Of a stretch of 64,000 bases of DNA, positions 52,864 to 63,294 are shown piece by piece. The stretch is from CAZART01 sp964487555. GTDB lineage: Bacteria > Bacteroidota > Rhodothermia > Rhodothermales > VXPQ01. Location of the stretch: contig CAZART010000002.1 of NCBI GenBank assembly GCA_964487555.1, forward strand, positions 56,260 through 120,259, in the 5' to 3' direction. The notes below the pieces were generated by a model. That model ran no database searches. It saw only the letters and a list, made by a program, of their open reading frames with translations, and was not told where the DNA came from. Each line of letters opens with the position of its first letter. Position 1 is the stretch's first letter. The position numbers were made by a program, and so were the translations under genes.

Positions 52864-53859
52864 CTAAAGGCTTGGTTGCTTCAATATAACAGAATTGGCG
52901 GATTCTGCATGCGTTCGTGATTTTTCGGGGAGGGGCATCCGGAAGGCATCGTAAAGAACAGCCGCGCCGGTCCCCATCAGAAGAGCGCCGACCACCATGT
53001 GCGCCGTGTTCACGACTACCTGCACGTTGCTGGGCTCGAGCACGCCCGCGTCGTCGATCGTCACCAGATAGGCCGTCACGCCGAGGGAGAACTGGATAAT
53101 CAGCAGCACAACGAGTACCCGCGCAGCGGGATAGGCTATTCGCGTCCGCCTAAAATCCGCCCGAACACGTGCATAGAGCACGACCACGGCGGCCGTCGTC
53201 AGGACGGCACCCGTGATGTGAAACACGGCGAGGAGCGGATCGATTCCCGTGCCCGGATGCCGTAGAAGCGCTCCGAGGATAATTTGTACGTAAAGAATCC
53301 CGACCGTAAGGAGGGCCGTTCGGCGAAGCCGCGGCGCTCGCGTACTCGAGGTGTACCCGACGTCGGCCTTGAGCCACGAATCCGACGTAAACATCACCAT
53401 TCCGATTACAAGCGCGAAGAAGATTTGCGCAACGCAGGCGTGGACTACCGCCAGGTCGAGGGAGAGCAGCACGACGCGCAGACCGCCGAGTACGCCCTGG
53501 AGGCTGACGAGCACAAGTGCTCCTGCGGCGAGCCATCGCATCCAGCGGCGCGGATCCTTCATCCACGTCCACACCGCCAGGATGAGCGTAAATGCGCCGA
53601 CGAGCGCGCCGAGTAGCCGATGCCCGTGCTCGGCAAGAACAGGCGTCAGCTTCCACCAATCAGGCCAGGGATTGAACGGGTCGTACGAGTTGAAAGAAGA
53701 CGGCCAGTCCGGCACTGCGAGACCGGCGTTGATGCTCGTCACGAAGGCGCCCCATGCGAGCAAAAGGATTGTCGTGAGCGCCGTCAAAACACTGAAACGA
53801 TGTCGCCAACGAGTCTCGGTCGTGACCGGATACGCATGCGAGCCGAAGCGAACAGCCAT
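52864..53859 (-). CDS. ctaA: Heme A synthase, COX15/CtaA family
   Basis: This 331-residue membrane protein has eight helices in two similar four-helix halves. Heme-ligand His residues are visible in VLAEHGHRLLGALVG, DLAVVHACVAQIFFALVIG, LAVFHITGAVLTTA and VVNTAHMVVGALLM. It converts the methyl group of heme O to the formyl group of heme A. It is first in the minus-strand run ctaA-ctaB-ABC ATPase-ABC permease. The start MAVRFGSHAYPV is an ATG at 53859. Confidence 0.93.
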   Translation of the reverse strand: MAVRFGSHAYPVTTETRWRHRFSVLTALTTILLLAWGAFVTSINAGLAVPDWPSSFNSYDPFNPWPDWWKLTPVLAEHGHRLLGALVGAFTLILAVWTWMKDPRRWMRWLAAGALVLVSLQGVLGGLRVVLLSLDLAVVHACVAQIFFALVIGMVMFTSDSWLKADVGYTSSTRAPRLRRTALLTVGILYVQIILGALLRHPGTGIDPLLAVFHITGAVLTTAAVVVLYARVRADFRRTRIAYPAARVLVVLLIIQFSLGVTAYLVTIDDAGVLEPSNVQVVVNTAHMVVGALLMGTGAAVLYDAFRMPLPEKSRTHAESANSVILKQPSL

Positions 53860-54066
53860 AACTTGTCAGGTGGAGGTGAAGATGCCGCGCTCGGGGATCT
53901 TTGAAGACGGTGGGGTGACGATGAAGCGTCAACATGGCCGCTTCCCCTCAGTTCCGTTAAGACGGATTGAAACCGGCCTCAGACGTGCGAAACCATCGAG
54001 GCTCGGCAGGCGTGGATCCCATCACTCGCCCGCCGAAAACTTCATTCAAATCAACCTGCAACGCAA

Positions 54067-55461
54067 ATGGCTAGAACGCTGATCGTATCTATTTCGGGTA
54101 TCCGCGGCATTTTCGGTGACGGGCTCGATCCGGCCGTGCTGGTCAAGTACGCAGGCGCCTATGGAACGTGGTGCAAGGAGCGCGTAGAGCAAATAGGTGG
54201 AGCACCCCTGGTGGTTGTGGGACGCGATGCGCGCGTCACCGGAAACCTCTGCTCGTCTATCGTGAACGCGACGCTACGGGCCACGGGGCTCGACGTCATC
54301 GATGCCGGACTTGCAACCACGCCGACCGTCGAAATGGCCGTCCTGCAGGCGGGCGCCATCGGGGGCGTCGTGCTTTCTGCGTCTCACAATCCGGCAGAGT
54401 GGAACGCGCTGAAGCTCCTAAACGAGAAAGGCGAGTTCCTCTCGGCCGACGAGGCGGAGGAGGTGCTCGCAATCGCGGAGCAAGGCCGGTCTGCAACGGT
54501 CGGATATGAAGAAATAGGTTCATACGACGCGCGCGATTTCCTCGACTATCACATCGAGCGCATTCTCGCTCTCGAGTTCATCGAGGCCGATGTCATCCGT
54601 GACCGCAATTTTAAGGTGGTCGTAGACGGAGTGAACTCCGTCGGGGGAATCGCTATTCCCGCCGTGCTTAATAGACTGGGTGTTCGCACCGATCGTATCG
54701 TATGTCTGCACTGTAGACCCACGGGGCTTTTCGCGCATCCTGCCGAGCCGCTTCCTGAGAACCTCACCGAGCTGACGTCGCGCGTCAAGGAAGAGGAAGC
54801 GGACGTCGGCATCGCCGTTGACCCCGATGTGGATCGCCTGGCGCTCGTCGATAATGACGGAAGGTACTTAAGCGAGGAACTCACACAAGTGATCGCCGCA
54901 GATTTCATATGGAGATCCCGGCAAGGACCGTTCGCAACGAATCTCTCATCGTCTCGGGCCATCGACGATGTCGCATCCCGCCACGGCCAAAAAGTCTATC
55001 GCTCGGCCGTCGGCGAGATTAACGTCGTCAAAAAGATGCAGGAGGTAGGAGCGGTCCTCGGTGGCGAGGGAAACGGAGGCGTCATCGTTCCGGATTTGCA
55101 CTACGGGAGGGATGCGCTCGCGGGAACCGCCATCGTGCTTCAGCATCTTGCGAATGAAGGCCGATCGCTGTCGGAAATGAGCGCCGAGTTACCCCACTAT
55201 ACGATCAGTAAGAATAAGACGCCCATAGGGGATGTCGATCCGGAATCCGTGCTTGCGTTCCTGGCGGAGCGGTACCGGAACAACGACATCGACACGACGG
55301 ACGGGCTCAAAATCAACTTCTCGGACCAGTGGGTTCACCTTCGAAAATCCAACACGGAGCCGATCATTCGCATCTACTCCGAGGCGGCAGGGCCTGGACA
55401 AGCCGACGAGCTAGCCCGCCGATTTATAACGGAACTGAAAGAAGCGGCGGCGAACGTGTGA
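54067..55461 (+). CDS. glmM: Phosphoglucosamine mutase
   Basis: This 464-residue alpha-phosphohexomutase has the phosphoserine loop VVLSASHNPAEWNALKLL, the Mg-binding loop GIAVDPDVDRLALVD, the sugar-specificity loop GGEGNGGVIVP and the C-terminal phosphate-binding loop RKSNTEPIIRIYSEA. The N-terminus SISGIRGIFGDGLDP is typical of bacterial phosphoglucosamine mutase, which makes glucosamine-1-phosphate for peptidoglycan. Phosphomannomutase or phosphoglucomutase activity cannot be fully ruled out. It is divergent from ctaA with a 207-base spacer that shows nothing recognisable. Confidence 0.87.
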   Translation: MARTLIVSISGIRGIFGDGLDPAVLVKYAGAYGTWCKERVEQIGGAPLVVVGRDARVTGNLCSSIVNATLRATGLDVIDAGLATTPTVEMAVLQAGAIGGVVLSASHNPAEWNALKLLNEKGEFLSADEAEEVLAIAEQGRSATVGYEEIGSYDARDFLDYHIERILALEFIEADVIRDRNFKVVVDGVNSVGGIAIPAVLNRLGVRTDRIVCLHCRPTGLFAHPAEPLPENLTELTSRVKEEEADVGIAVDPDVDRLALVDNDGRYLSEELTQVIAADFIWRSRQGPFATNLSSSRAIDDVASRHGQKVYRSAVGEINVVKKMQEVGAVLGGEGNGGVIVPDLHYGRDALAGTAIVLQHLANEGRSLSEMSAELPHYTISKNKTPIGDVDPESVLAFLAERYRNNDIDTTDGLKINFSDQWVHLRKSNTEPIIRIYSEAAGPGQADELARRFITELKEAAANV

Positions 55462-55615
55462 GAGGCCATTTCTACCTTGCGCCGTGAGCGTATCTACGCT
55501 ATCAAGAAACATGTTAGAATCGTGGAACAGGCGCGCCTCCGTGTTGCTGGACGGACGAAGGTCCTGTATCTTAGGAACAAGTTGAGTGAGATCATTCATC
55601 GAGCGAGAGACTGTC
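55462..55615 (+). promoter_or_regulatory. Promoter-like site in the unexplained stretch after glmM
   Basis: TTG at 55544-55546 and TATCTTAG at 55567-55574, 20 bases apart, resemble the Bacteroidota promoter pattern. They precede a short Arg-rich open frame and a strong terminator, so they could start a separate short transcript. The site is degenerate, so the call is weak. Confidence 0.3.
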
Positions 55616-55834
55616 ATGGGTCGTGGAGTTTCGACCGGAATGTTGCGGAGCGCCTCCCGGGCTGTTGCAAGAACGGTTCAGCGACGGCGCATCCGGATTC
55701 TTCACTCGCGCAGGCGACCGCTGACCTGTCGGAAGGCCTTGCCGCTTGATTTTAGCGAATCCAGGCCGTTTGAGGCATCTCTCAGCCGAAATATCCGGGC
55801 GGCCGTCGCAGAGGCTGCATGCCACTGGTCGTAA
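55616..55834 (+). CDS. Short Arg-rich open frame, doubtful gene
   Basis: This 72-residue reading begins MGRGVSTGMLRSASRAVAR and has about a dozen Arg in its first 45 residues. It has no recognised domain. It lies between a promoter-like site and a strong terminator. A GAGAGA purine run sits 5 bases before the ATG. It could equally be a non-coding RNA region: CCGGGCG (55795-55801) and CGCCCGG (55837-55843) can pair at its 3' end. Confidence 0.3.
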   Translation: MGRGVSTGMLRSASRAVARTVQRRRIRILHSRRRPLTCRKALPLDFSESRPFEASLSRNIRAAVAEAACHWS

Positions 55835-55867
55835 AACGCCCGGGATGCCGGCGGGGCACTGTTACAG

Positions 55868-55899
55868 AAGCGGACCGACGATGCGGTCCGCTTTTTTTT
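55868..55899 (+). terminator. Strong rho-independent terminator
   Basis: AAGCGGACCG pairs with CGGTCCGCTT around a six-base ACGATG loop, followed by eight T. It is 407 bases past the glmM stop and 230 bases before the histidine-kinase start, so it ends either the glmM transcript or a separate short RNA. Confidence 0.9.
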
Positions 55900-56131
55900 G
55901 TGGCCCGTTTGCACGCTTGCTGCAGCGATTTTTCGTCTGGGCCGAATTCTTGCAAGACTGTAACGGAGCGCGGCTTGTGTTTGGGCGCAGACTTTTGGTT
56001 ACTGACGACGATTGCAGGATGGCCCGCGGTATACGCACCCTGGACGAATGTGCAGCACGGCATCCTGTCGCGTCAATCCCCTCCATCGTCCCCACTTCGG
56101 ATGTACCCACGACGACCCCTCGTGTACCGTC

Positions 56132-57655
56132 ATGCTTGATGCGCCTAGCTCACGGCCATCGGAGCAAGGTGGCGGGCCGGATCGACTGACGGCGGTCGTC
56201 GAGACCCGGAGTCTTCTCCATAAAGTTTTTCATGCCAGCCCGACGCCGATTGCAATTACGCGTCTACAGGACGGCGTATACGTCGACGTGAACGAAGAGT
56301 GGGCCGCCTTTTTTGGCTATTCGGTTGAGGAAGCGCTGGGCGGGACCGGCCTACAGCTCGGACTTTGGGCCGACGAAAAGAGGAGGGACGAATATTACGA
56401 GCTCCTCCACGCGCAGGGATCCGTTCACGAATTTGAGCTGGATGTATGCACGCGCGCGGGGGACGTACGCACCGTGGTCTGCTCGTCTCAGCTCATCGAC
56501 GTGCGAGGTGAAAACTGCGTGTTGACCGTGATGAGCGACATTACGGAGCACAAACGCACGAGAAGTGCGCTGGAGGAGAGTGAACGGCGATTTCGGATGA
56601 TGGCCGACTCCGCCCCCGTTTTTATCTGGCTTTCCGATGAATCGGGGGAGTGCACCTACTTCAACAAAACATGGCTCGACTTCACCGGTAAATCACTCGA
56701 GGAAGAGATCGAAAGCGGGTGGGCGGAAAATGTTCATCCCGACGACATTGCGCAGTGCCTTCGCACGTACGAAGATGCCGTAAACAAGCGTGAGACGTTT
56801 ACGATGGAGTACCGTCTTCGTCGGAAGGACGGCCCGTATCGGTGGGTCCTCGACCGGGGCGTTCCGCGGTACCGGCCCGATGAGTCATTCGCAGGCTACA
56901 TCGGGTCCGCGATTGAAATCAATGAGCAGAAGGAGACGGAGCAGAAGTTATTGGAGGCCAAGGAGCATGCCGAGGAGATGGCGATCCTCAAGAGCGCCTT
57001 TTTGACCAACATGACGCATGAGATCCGTACCCCATTGACGGTAATACTCGGATTCACGTCCATCCTACGCCAGGGCGTGCGATCCGAATATCATAGATTT
57101 ATCAACCTCATCGAGCGAAGCGGCCGCAGGCTAATGCTAATGCTCGATTCGATGTTGGATCTGGCGCAGCTAGAGGCCGGGACGCTCGAGATCGATCGTC
57201 GGCCACACAGCGTGGCGGAGGTTGTTGAGAGCGTCATTCGGACGCTCGCGCCCATCGCAGAGGAGAAGGGGTTGGCTGTGAATCTCTCGCTGTCTGCGGA
57301 ACGATGCTACGCAAATGTCGATCACGGCATTCTATCGCGTGTTCTGAATAACCTGATCGACAACGCCATCAAATTCACCGATAAAGGTTCGATCGACGTT
57401 TCCGTCCGGCGCGCCGACGATCAAATCGCTATAGAAATCCAGGACACAGGTATCGGCATCGAAGGTGAATTTATCGACCACGTGTTCGATCCGTTCACGC
57501 AGGAGAGCAGCGGACTCGATCGCACGCACCAGGGAAGCGGGCTCGGCCTGACGGTCTCTAAGCGCCTGCTGCATTTGATGGACGGTTCCATTAGCGTCGA
57601 AAGCACGAAGGGCCGGGGGAGCGTCTTTACGATTATCTTACCGCACGCCGCGTGA
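56132..57655 (+). CDS. Soluble PAS-domain sensor histidine kinase, orphan
   Basis: This 507-residue kinase has no membrane segments. Two PAS domains (about 25-150: ARLTAV..ASPTPIAITRLQDG; 155-275: MMADSAPVFIWLSDESGECTYFNKTWLDFTG, with a PAC end RWVLDRGVPRYRPD) precede a HisKA domain with the phospho-acceptor His in NMTHEIRTPL. A HATPase domain follows: N-box NLIDNAIKFTDKG, G1 DTGIGIEGEF, G2 GSGLGLTVSKRLL. The cue is probably cytoplasmic. No response regulator lies next to it. The ATG at 56132 is used because the earlier in-frame part (from 56012) crosses the intergenic region. Confidence 0.9.
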   Translation: MLDAPSSRPSEQGGGPDRLTAVVETRSLLHKVFHASPTPIAITRLQDGVYVDVNEEWAAFFGYSVEEALGGTGLQLGLWADEKRRDEYYELLHAQGSVHEFELDVCTRAGDVRTVVCSSQLIDVRGENCVLTVMSDITEHKRTRSALEESERRFRMMADSAPVFIWLSDESGECTYFNKTWLDFTGKSLEEEIESGWAENVHPDDIAQCLRTYEDAVNKRETFTMEYRLRRKDGPYRWVLDRGVPRYRPDESFAGYIGSAIEINEQKETEQKLLEAKEHAEEMAILKSAFLTNMTHEIRTPLTVILGFTSILRQGVRSEYHRFINLIERSGRRLMLMLDSMLDLAQLEAGTLEIDRRPHSVAEVVESVIRTLAPIAEEKGLAVNLSLSAERCYANVDHGILSRVLNNLIDNAIKFTDKGSIDVSVRRADDQIAIEIQDTGIGIEGEFIDHVFDPFTQESSGLDRTHQGSGLGLTVSKRLLHLMDGSISVESTKGRGSVFTIILPHAA

Positions 57656-57728
57656 CGATGGTCGCCGCATGTCGTAGTTTCAATTCTTCACGACCTCCGC
57701 ATCCCGCGCGACCTGTGTCGCGAACAAC

Positions 57729-58529
57729 ATGTCCCGCATCGACGATCACTCCAGTCTGCAACGTCTGGCTTTTTTGTATCTGACCATCGCCCATCAGTCG
57801 GATGACTATCTGAGTGACGCCGAACTCGAGTCCGTGACGCAGATGTTGACGACACGGTCGGAGGCACAGGATCGAAACGCAATCCAGCCGTTGGTCATGG
57901 CGACGCTGGACCTCTACATGCATACGGAGGACGTCGATGCCGCGATGCGTGATGCCGCCGAACACCTCCTCGACGCTCTCTCCATCGATGAAATGGAAGG
58001 TGTTCTGGGTGATCTGAAGATTATTGCGGAAGCCGACGGCGTGCTCCTCAGCGGGGAAAGGAGCATTCTCGACGTCCTGGCCGACACGTGGGGCCTCGAA
58101 CTCGTGGCCGAGCGCTCGTGGGAAGGCCGGGAGAGAGATTGGGGCGTGCTTCACGATCTAGCTTACATCTACCTCGTCCTGGCGCACGGGACGGATAATG
58201 ATCTCACCGAAACGGAGGTGCAGGTTATGCTGAATAAGCTTCAGGAGTGGCAGCCCGAAGATACCTCGGCCGAAATGCGTTCGGTGCTCACTTCGGCGAT
58301 GAACGTCTATGCACTTGGGGCGGATGAGGAGCGTCTGGAGCGGGCGATCCAATCGGTTCGCGCCGTGTTGCCCCGCGAAAAACGAATGGCGGCCATGAAT
58401 GACCTCGTAAAGATTGCCAACGCGGACGGTCTGTTCCTCGACAATGAGGAAGACTTGATTAACCATCTGCTCGCGGAGTGGGATGTCGATCCCTTTGCCA
58501 GCTATGGCCGCCACGGGTCCAAGGAGTGA
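57729..58529 (+). CDS. Tandem TerB-like helical protein
   Basis: This 266-residue acidic all-helical protein consists of two similar halves. Half 1: LAFLYLTIAHQSDDYLSDAELESVTQML ... LGDLKIIAEADGVLLSGERSILDVLADTWGL. Half 2: LAYIYLVLAHGTDNDLTETEVQVMLNKL ... MNDLVKIANADGLFLDNEEDLINHLLAEWDV. The AEADG.L...E pattern is typical of TerB (tellurite-resistance/YjfM-like) domains, which carry acidic metal-binding positions. The function is unknown. It follows the kinase by 73 bases and ends before a bidirectional terminator. Confidence 0.72.
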   Translation: MSRIDDHSSLQRLAFLYLTIAHQSDDYLSDAELESVTQMLTTRSEAQDRNAIQPLVMATLDLYMHTEDVDAAMRDAAEHLLDALSIDEMEGVLGDLKIIAEADGVLLSGERSILDVLADTWGLELVAERSWEGRERDWGVLHDLAYIYLVLAHGTDNDLTETEVQVMLNKLQEWQPEDTSAEMRSVLTSAMNVYALGADEERLERAIQSVRAVLPREKRMAAMNDLVKIANADGLFLDNEEDLINHLLAEWDVDPFASYGRHGSKE

Positions 58530-58577
58530 TCCGTTTACCAGATTACGTTCTCCTTGCGAACATTGGATGTGGTGCAC

Positions 58578-58616
58578 AAAAAAGCGGAGCCGCCGTGGAA
58601 GGCGACCCCGCTTTTT
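58578..58616. terminator. Bidirectional terminator between the TerB-like gene and groL
   Basis: AAAAAGCGG (58579-58587) pairs with CCGCTTTTT (58608-58616). A-tract and T-tract at the two ends serve transcripts coming from either side. Confidence 0.8.
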
Positions 58617-58641
58617 CTAGTTTCAGGCGTGGAGATGGGAA

Positions 58642-60303
<1,662 letters not shown>

Positions 60304-60393
60304 AGTTCTATCTTCTGAAATGCTAGGTGATACTGTGCGAATGTTAATGGTGTAGAAAGGACGACGTCGCTGTCGAAGCTACCGCCAATCCTG

Positions 60394-60684
60394 CTATCCT
60401 TCGATGACGCCGAGAATGTCGTTTTCTCGCATGATGAGGAGGTCTTCCCCGTCGATGGTGATTTCTGTTCCGGCGTACTTGCCATAAAGTACCTTGTCGC
60501 CTGTGCCGACGCTCATGTCGATCTTCGTGCCGTTCTCCACCCGCCCGGGACCTACGGACACGACGGTACCGCGCTGGGGCTTCTCTTTGGCCGTATCGGG
60601 TATGTAGAGCCCGCTTTCGGTCTTCTCCTCAGCGGCCTCCGGACGGACCACCACGCGGTCGCCGAGTGGTTTGATCGCTGCCAT
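60394..60684 (-). CDS. groS: Co-chaperonin GroES
   Basis: This 96-residue protein (IKPLGDRVVVRPEAAEEKTESGLYIPDTAKEKPQ, LYGKYAGTEITIDGEDLLIMRENDILGVI) contains the mobile loop TESGLYIPDTA and the roof hairpin. It caps the GroEL cavity. It is the first gene of the groS-groL operon. Confidence 0.99.
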   Translation of the reverse strand: MAAIKPLGDRVVVRPEAAEEKTESGLYIPDTAKEKPQRGTVVSVGPGRVENGTKIDMSVGTGDKVLYGKYAGTEITIDGEDLLIMRENDILGVIEG

Positions 60685-60741
60685 GATGCTTCTCCTCCTT
60701 TGTGAGTGGCTTGCTACGTGAATGCGAAATTCAGATCGTTG

Positions 60742-60768
60742 TTAGCACTCTCATTTGACGAGTGCTAA
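60742..60768. promoter_or_regulatory. Perfect CIRCE element (HrcA operator)
   Basis: TTAGCACTC, nine bases, then GAGTGCTAA: an exact match to the CIRCE consensus, 58 bases upstream of the groS start. It predicts heat-shock control by HrcA, whose gene is not in the window. Confidence 0.97.
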
Positions 60769-60903
60769 CTGGTCTACAAGATATTGAAAGAGCCTGTTCC
60801 TCGTCAAGCGGGCTATTCCGATGAAGCGGTTGTTAAGCCTGACCGCGGACGGACTGCAAAAGATGCGCGGGCGTGCGCGAGAATGAGAATGTGTGCGAGC
60901 GCC

Positions 60904-62121
60904 TCACGTCCCCCACGGCGAAAGAAGCCAACCCAGTACGGCCCCTCCCAGCACAAGCCAGGCTGCATTCAGCTTATAGCGGAGTGCGAAGACGGCTGCA
61001 AGGACGGCGATTACCCAGGATGGCCACGAGACCAGCGTGCCTATGCCGAGTTCGATCGTAACCGCGACCATCAGTGCCACCGCGGCTACGTTCACCGCGT
61101 CCAGGAAAGCCGATAGCCAGATCGACTCGCGGAGTTTCGGAATGATCGGGTTGAGCATCAGAACGAAAAAGAATGACGGCAAGAAGATGCCGAGCGTGGC
61201 GACTGCAGCCCCCGGCACTCCTTCGATCACGTAGCCGATGAAGGTCGACGTCGACAGCACGGGGCCTGGTGTAAACTGGCCGATGGCAATGGCGTCGAGG
61301 AGCTGGTCTTGTGAAAGCCAGCCATAGTCCTCCACGAGGCCTCCCTCCAAGAAGGCTACCAACACATAGCCGCTGCCGTAGAGAACCGCACCAACTTTTA
61401 AGAAAAAGAAGAACAGCTTCCAGAGCGAAACGCCGGCTGCCGCTCCGGCCGCCGCGGCTGCCGCGGCAGCGGCGGTCGTGTCTCGCGCCTGCTGCAGAAA
61501 AAGAATCGGAATCAGGCGGCCGGCGGTGCGTGAGCTGTCATATCCCGCGGCGCGGAGCCAGAGTGTGCCTAGAAGACCGCCTGCAAGGAGCGCCCAGATC
61601 TCGCCAAGTCCCGCGAGCGTAGCCGCTGCAACAGCTAATCCCATCGCGGCCAAGCGCCAGCCCTTGACGGCCTTCGTGCCCAGCTTCCACACGGCCCCCA
61701 GGATCACGGCGATCACAGCCGGCTTTATGCCGTAGAGAAACGGTTCTACCTCCGGCAGGCTACCGTAGGCGACGTAGAGCCAGCCGAAGAATCCTGTGAT
61801 GAGAACCGCCGGCAGAATGAAGCAGCTGCCTGCTGTGAAGAGCCCCGGCCAGCCCGCTCTTTCGTAGCCGACGTGCATCGTCATCTCTGTGGAGTTGGGG
61901 CCGGGAATCAGGTTCGTCGCACCAACGAGATCCAGAAAATGCTGCCGCGAAATCCACTCGCGGCGCGTGACGAACTCATCCTCCATCATCGCGATGTGGG
62001 CAGCCGGTCCGCCGAAGCCGATCAGGCCCAGTTTGAGGAAAAGGCGCGCCACTTCGCCCAGCGGCCCCTGTTTTGTCGAGGCCATTCCGGCAGGTGCGTC
62101 CGTCTCGGGAGTGTCGTCCAT
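60904..62121 (-). CDS. chrA: Chromate transporter ChrA, two-domain form
   Basis: This 405-residue membrane protein has two homologous halves of about six helices each. Half 1: FLKLGLIGFGGPAAHIAMMEDEFVTRREWI, ATNLIPGPNSTEMTMHVGY. Half 2: FFFLKVGAVLYGSGYVLVAFLEGGLVEDYGWLSQDQLLDAIAIGQFTPGPVLSTSTFIGY. It exports chromate (or sulfate analogues). The two halves are joined by a poly-Ala linker (TTAAAAAAAAAGAAAG), encoded by a GCC/GCG-rich stretch near 61450. Its start MDDTPETDAPAG gives a short cytoplasmic N-terminus. Confidence 0.93.
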   Translation of the reverse strand: MDDTPETDAPAGMASTKQGPLGEVARLFLKLGLIGFGGPAAHIAMMEDEFVTRREWISRQHFLDLVGATNLIPGPNSTEMTMHVGYERAGWPGLFTAGSCFILPAVLITGFFGWLYVAYGSLPEVEPFLYGIKPAVIAVILGAVWKLGTKAVKGWRLAAMGLAVAAATLAGLGEIWALLAGGLLGTLWLRAAGYDSSRTAGRLIPILFLQQARDTTAAAAAAAAAGAAAGVSLWKLFFFFLKVGAVLYGSGYVLVAFLEGGLVEDYGWLSQDQLLDAIAIGQFTPGPVLSTSTFIGYVIEGVPGAAVATLGIFLPSFFFVLMLNPIIPKLRESIWLSAFLDAVNVAAVALMVAVTIELGIGTLVSWPSWVIAVLAAVFALRYKLNAAWLVLGGAVLGWLLSPWGT

Positions 62122-62145
62122 CGGTGTTACTTTCTCCGCCTTATG

Positions 62146-62388
62146 TCAGGCCTCTGATCGCCGCAGCGTTGTACAAGGCTGAGCCGAGCCGGTGGCGACG
62201 GGGGACAACAGCCCCACCGGGATCAGGTCAGGGCATACCATCTCAAACGTACGCACGAAGTAGCCGCATAATTGGGCATTTGAGAAGCGGAGCTGCTCAG
62301 CCCCGCCCCTGCGGCGAAAAGCCGGATACAGGAACTTCTGCTGCCCTTCCGTGAAAAATACGACACCCACCATCAGACGGATGAGCAT
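62146..62388 (-). pseudogene. Truncated DoxX-family gene
   Basis: The open frame from 62388 gives 80 residues that begin like DoxX membrane proteins (MLIRLMVGVVFFTEGQQKFLYPA) and keep FVRTFEMVCPDLIPVGLLSPVA. They then end in a short unrelated GSAQPCTTLRRSEA with a stop. DoxX proteins usually have four helices over about 120-150 residues; only about two are left, and the loop around residue 25-45 is Arg-rich and off-pattern. I read it as a decayed remnant next to chrA. Confidence 0.55.
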
Positions 62389-62669
62389 CGTGCCGGCTTG
62401 ATGAGGTGATGTGGGATGGCCCCGGAGCAAATTCATAACGATGGCTCGTTCTATTCACTTCTCGAAGCCGTCCTGCTTCCGGCGGTGCGAAATCTTTGGA
62501 CGGCGGCTCGAAATGATGATATGAGAAGGAGACCGGTGAGTAAAGCGAGCGCGTGGGATGGTCCGGCAAGTCGTTGACCGGATGGAAGAACGTAGGCGAT
62601 GTATCATCGTTGATGACGTTCTCACTGGCGGTGCGAGTTTGATGATGAGTTGCTAGTTCGACGCGATTG

Positions 62670-63200
62670 ATGAAAGCGGAAGGCAACAAGGTCTCGGTGG
62701 GATGGTGGATTGCCTTCGGTACGACGATGACGCTCGTCGCACTGGCGACGCTTCCGCCGTTCGTGGGCCCGCATGAACGGAGCCTCTTGTTTCTGGCCTT
62801 TTCCGGTGCGTGCCACCAGATCCCCGAACGATCACCTCATTTCCTCGGTGTTGCGCTGGCTGTATGCCATCGCTGTTACGGTGCTTATCTCGCGCTTCCG
62901 CTCGCCGCGCTGGTCTTCCGGTTCGCCGGCCGCTGGGATGGCCGAGTCAATCGACGGGCTCCCATCCTCCTGACACTCGCCGTCGCGGCACCGGGTGTCG
63001 ATTGGCTGGGCGACGTCATCCATATCTGGTCGAATACGCCCCTGAGCCGGATGCTCACCGGCGCCGTATTCGGTCTAACTGCAGGGTACTTCCTAAGCAG
63101 AGCGCTTGTGCAGGCGTTCGGCGGCAAGGACGGTGTGGCGGTGGACGACGGCACGGCGTGTGACGCGGCCCTCACGTCGGAAGGTCAAGCGGATCGCTGA
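62670..63200 (+). CDS. DUF2085 membrane protein
   Basis: This 176-residue protein has about four hydrophobic segments and the DUF2085 signature: SGACHQIPERSPHFLGVALAVCHRCYGAYLALPLAAL, with the conserved Cys-His pairs. VDWLGDVIHIW and TPLSRMLTGAVFGLTAGYFL follow. The function of the family is unknown; the Cys/His pattern could bind metal. The TTG three bases upstream is an alternative start. It is followed after 94 bases by another membrane-protein gene on the same strand. Confidence 0.82.
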   Translation: MKAEGNKVSVGWWIAFGTTMTLVALATLPPFVGPHERSLLFLAFSGACHQIPERSPHFLGVALAVCHRCYGAYLALPLAALVFRFAGRWDGRVNRRAPILLTLAVAAPGVDWLGDVIHIWSNTPLSRMLTGAVFGLTAGYFLSRALVQAFGGKDGVAVDDGTACDAALTSEGQADR

Positions 63201-63294
63201 TTCCGGCCAGGAATCGGGTGGCAAAATGCTGATGGTAATCTCTATCTTGCCGCTGGCAATTCACCCGGACCCATCACGAGCCCCACCATCTTCC

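Noticed and set aside
55795..55870. Cobalamin riboswitch (GCCACTG near a G-rich hairpin)
   Set aside because: The B12 box and the other core elements are absent, and the following gene is a kinase.
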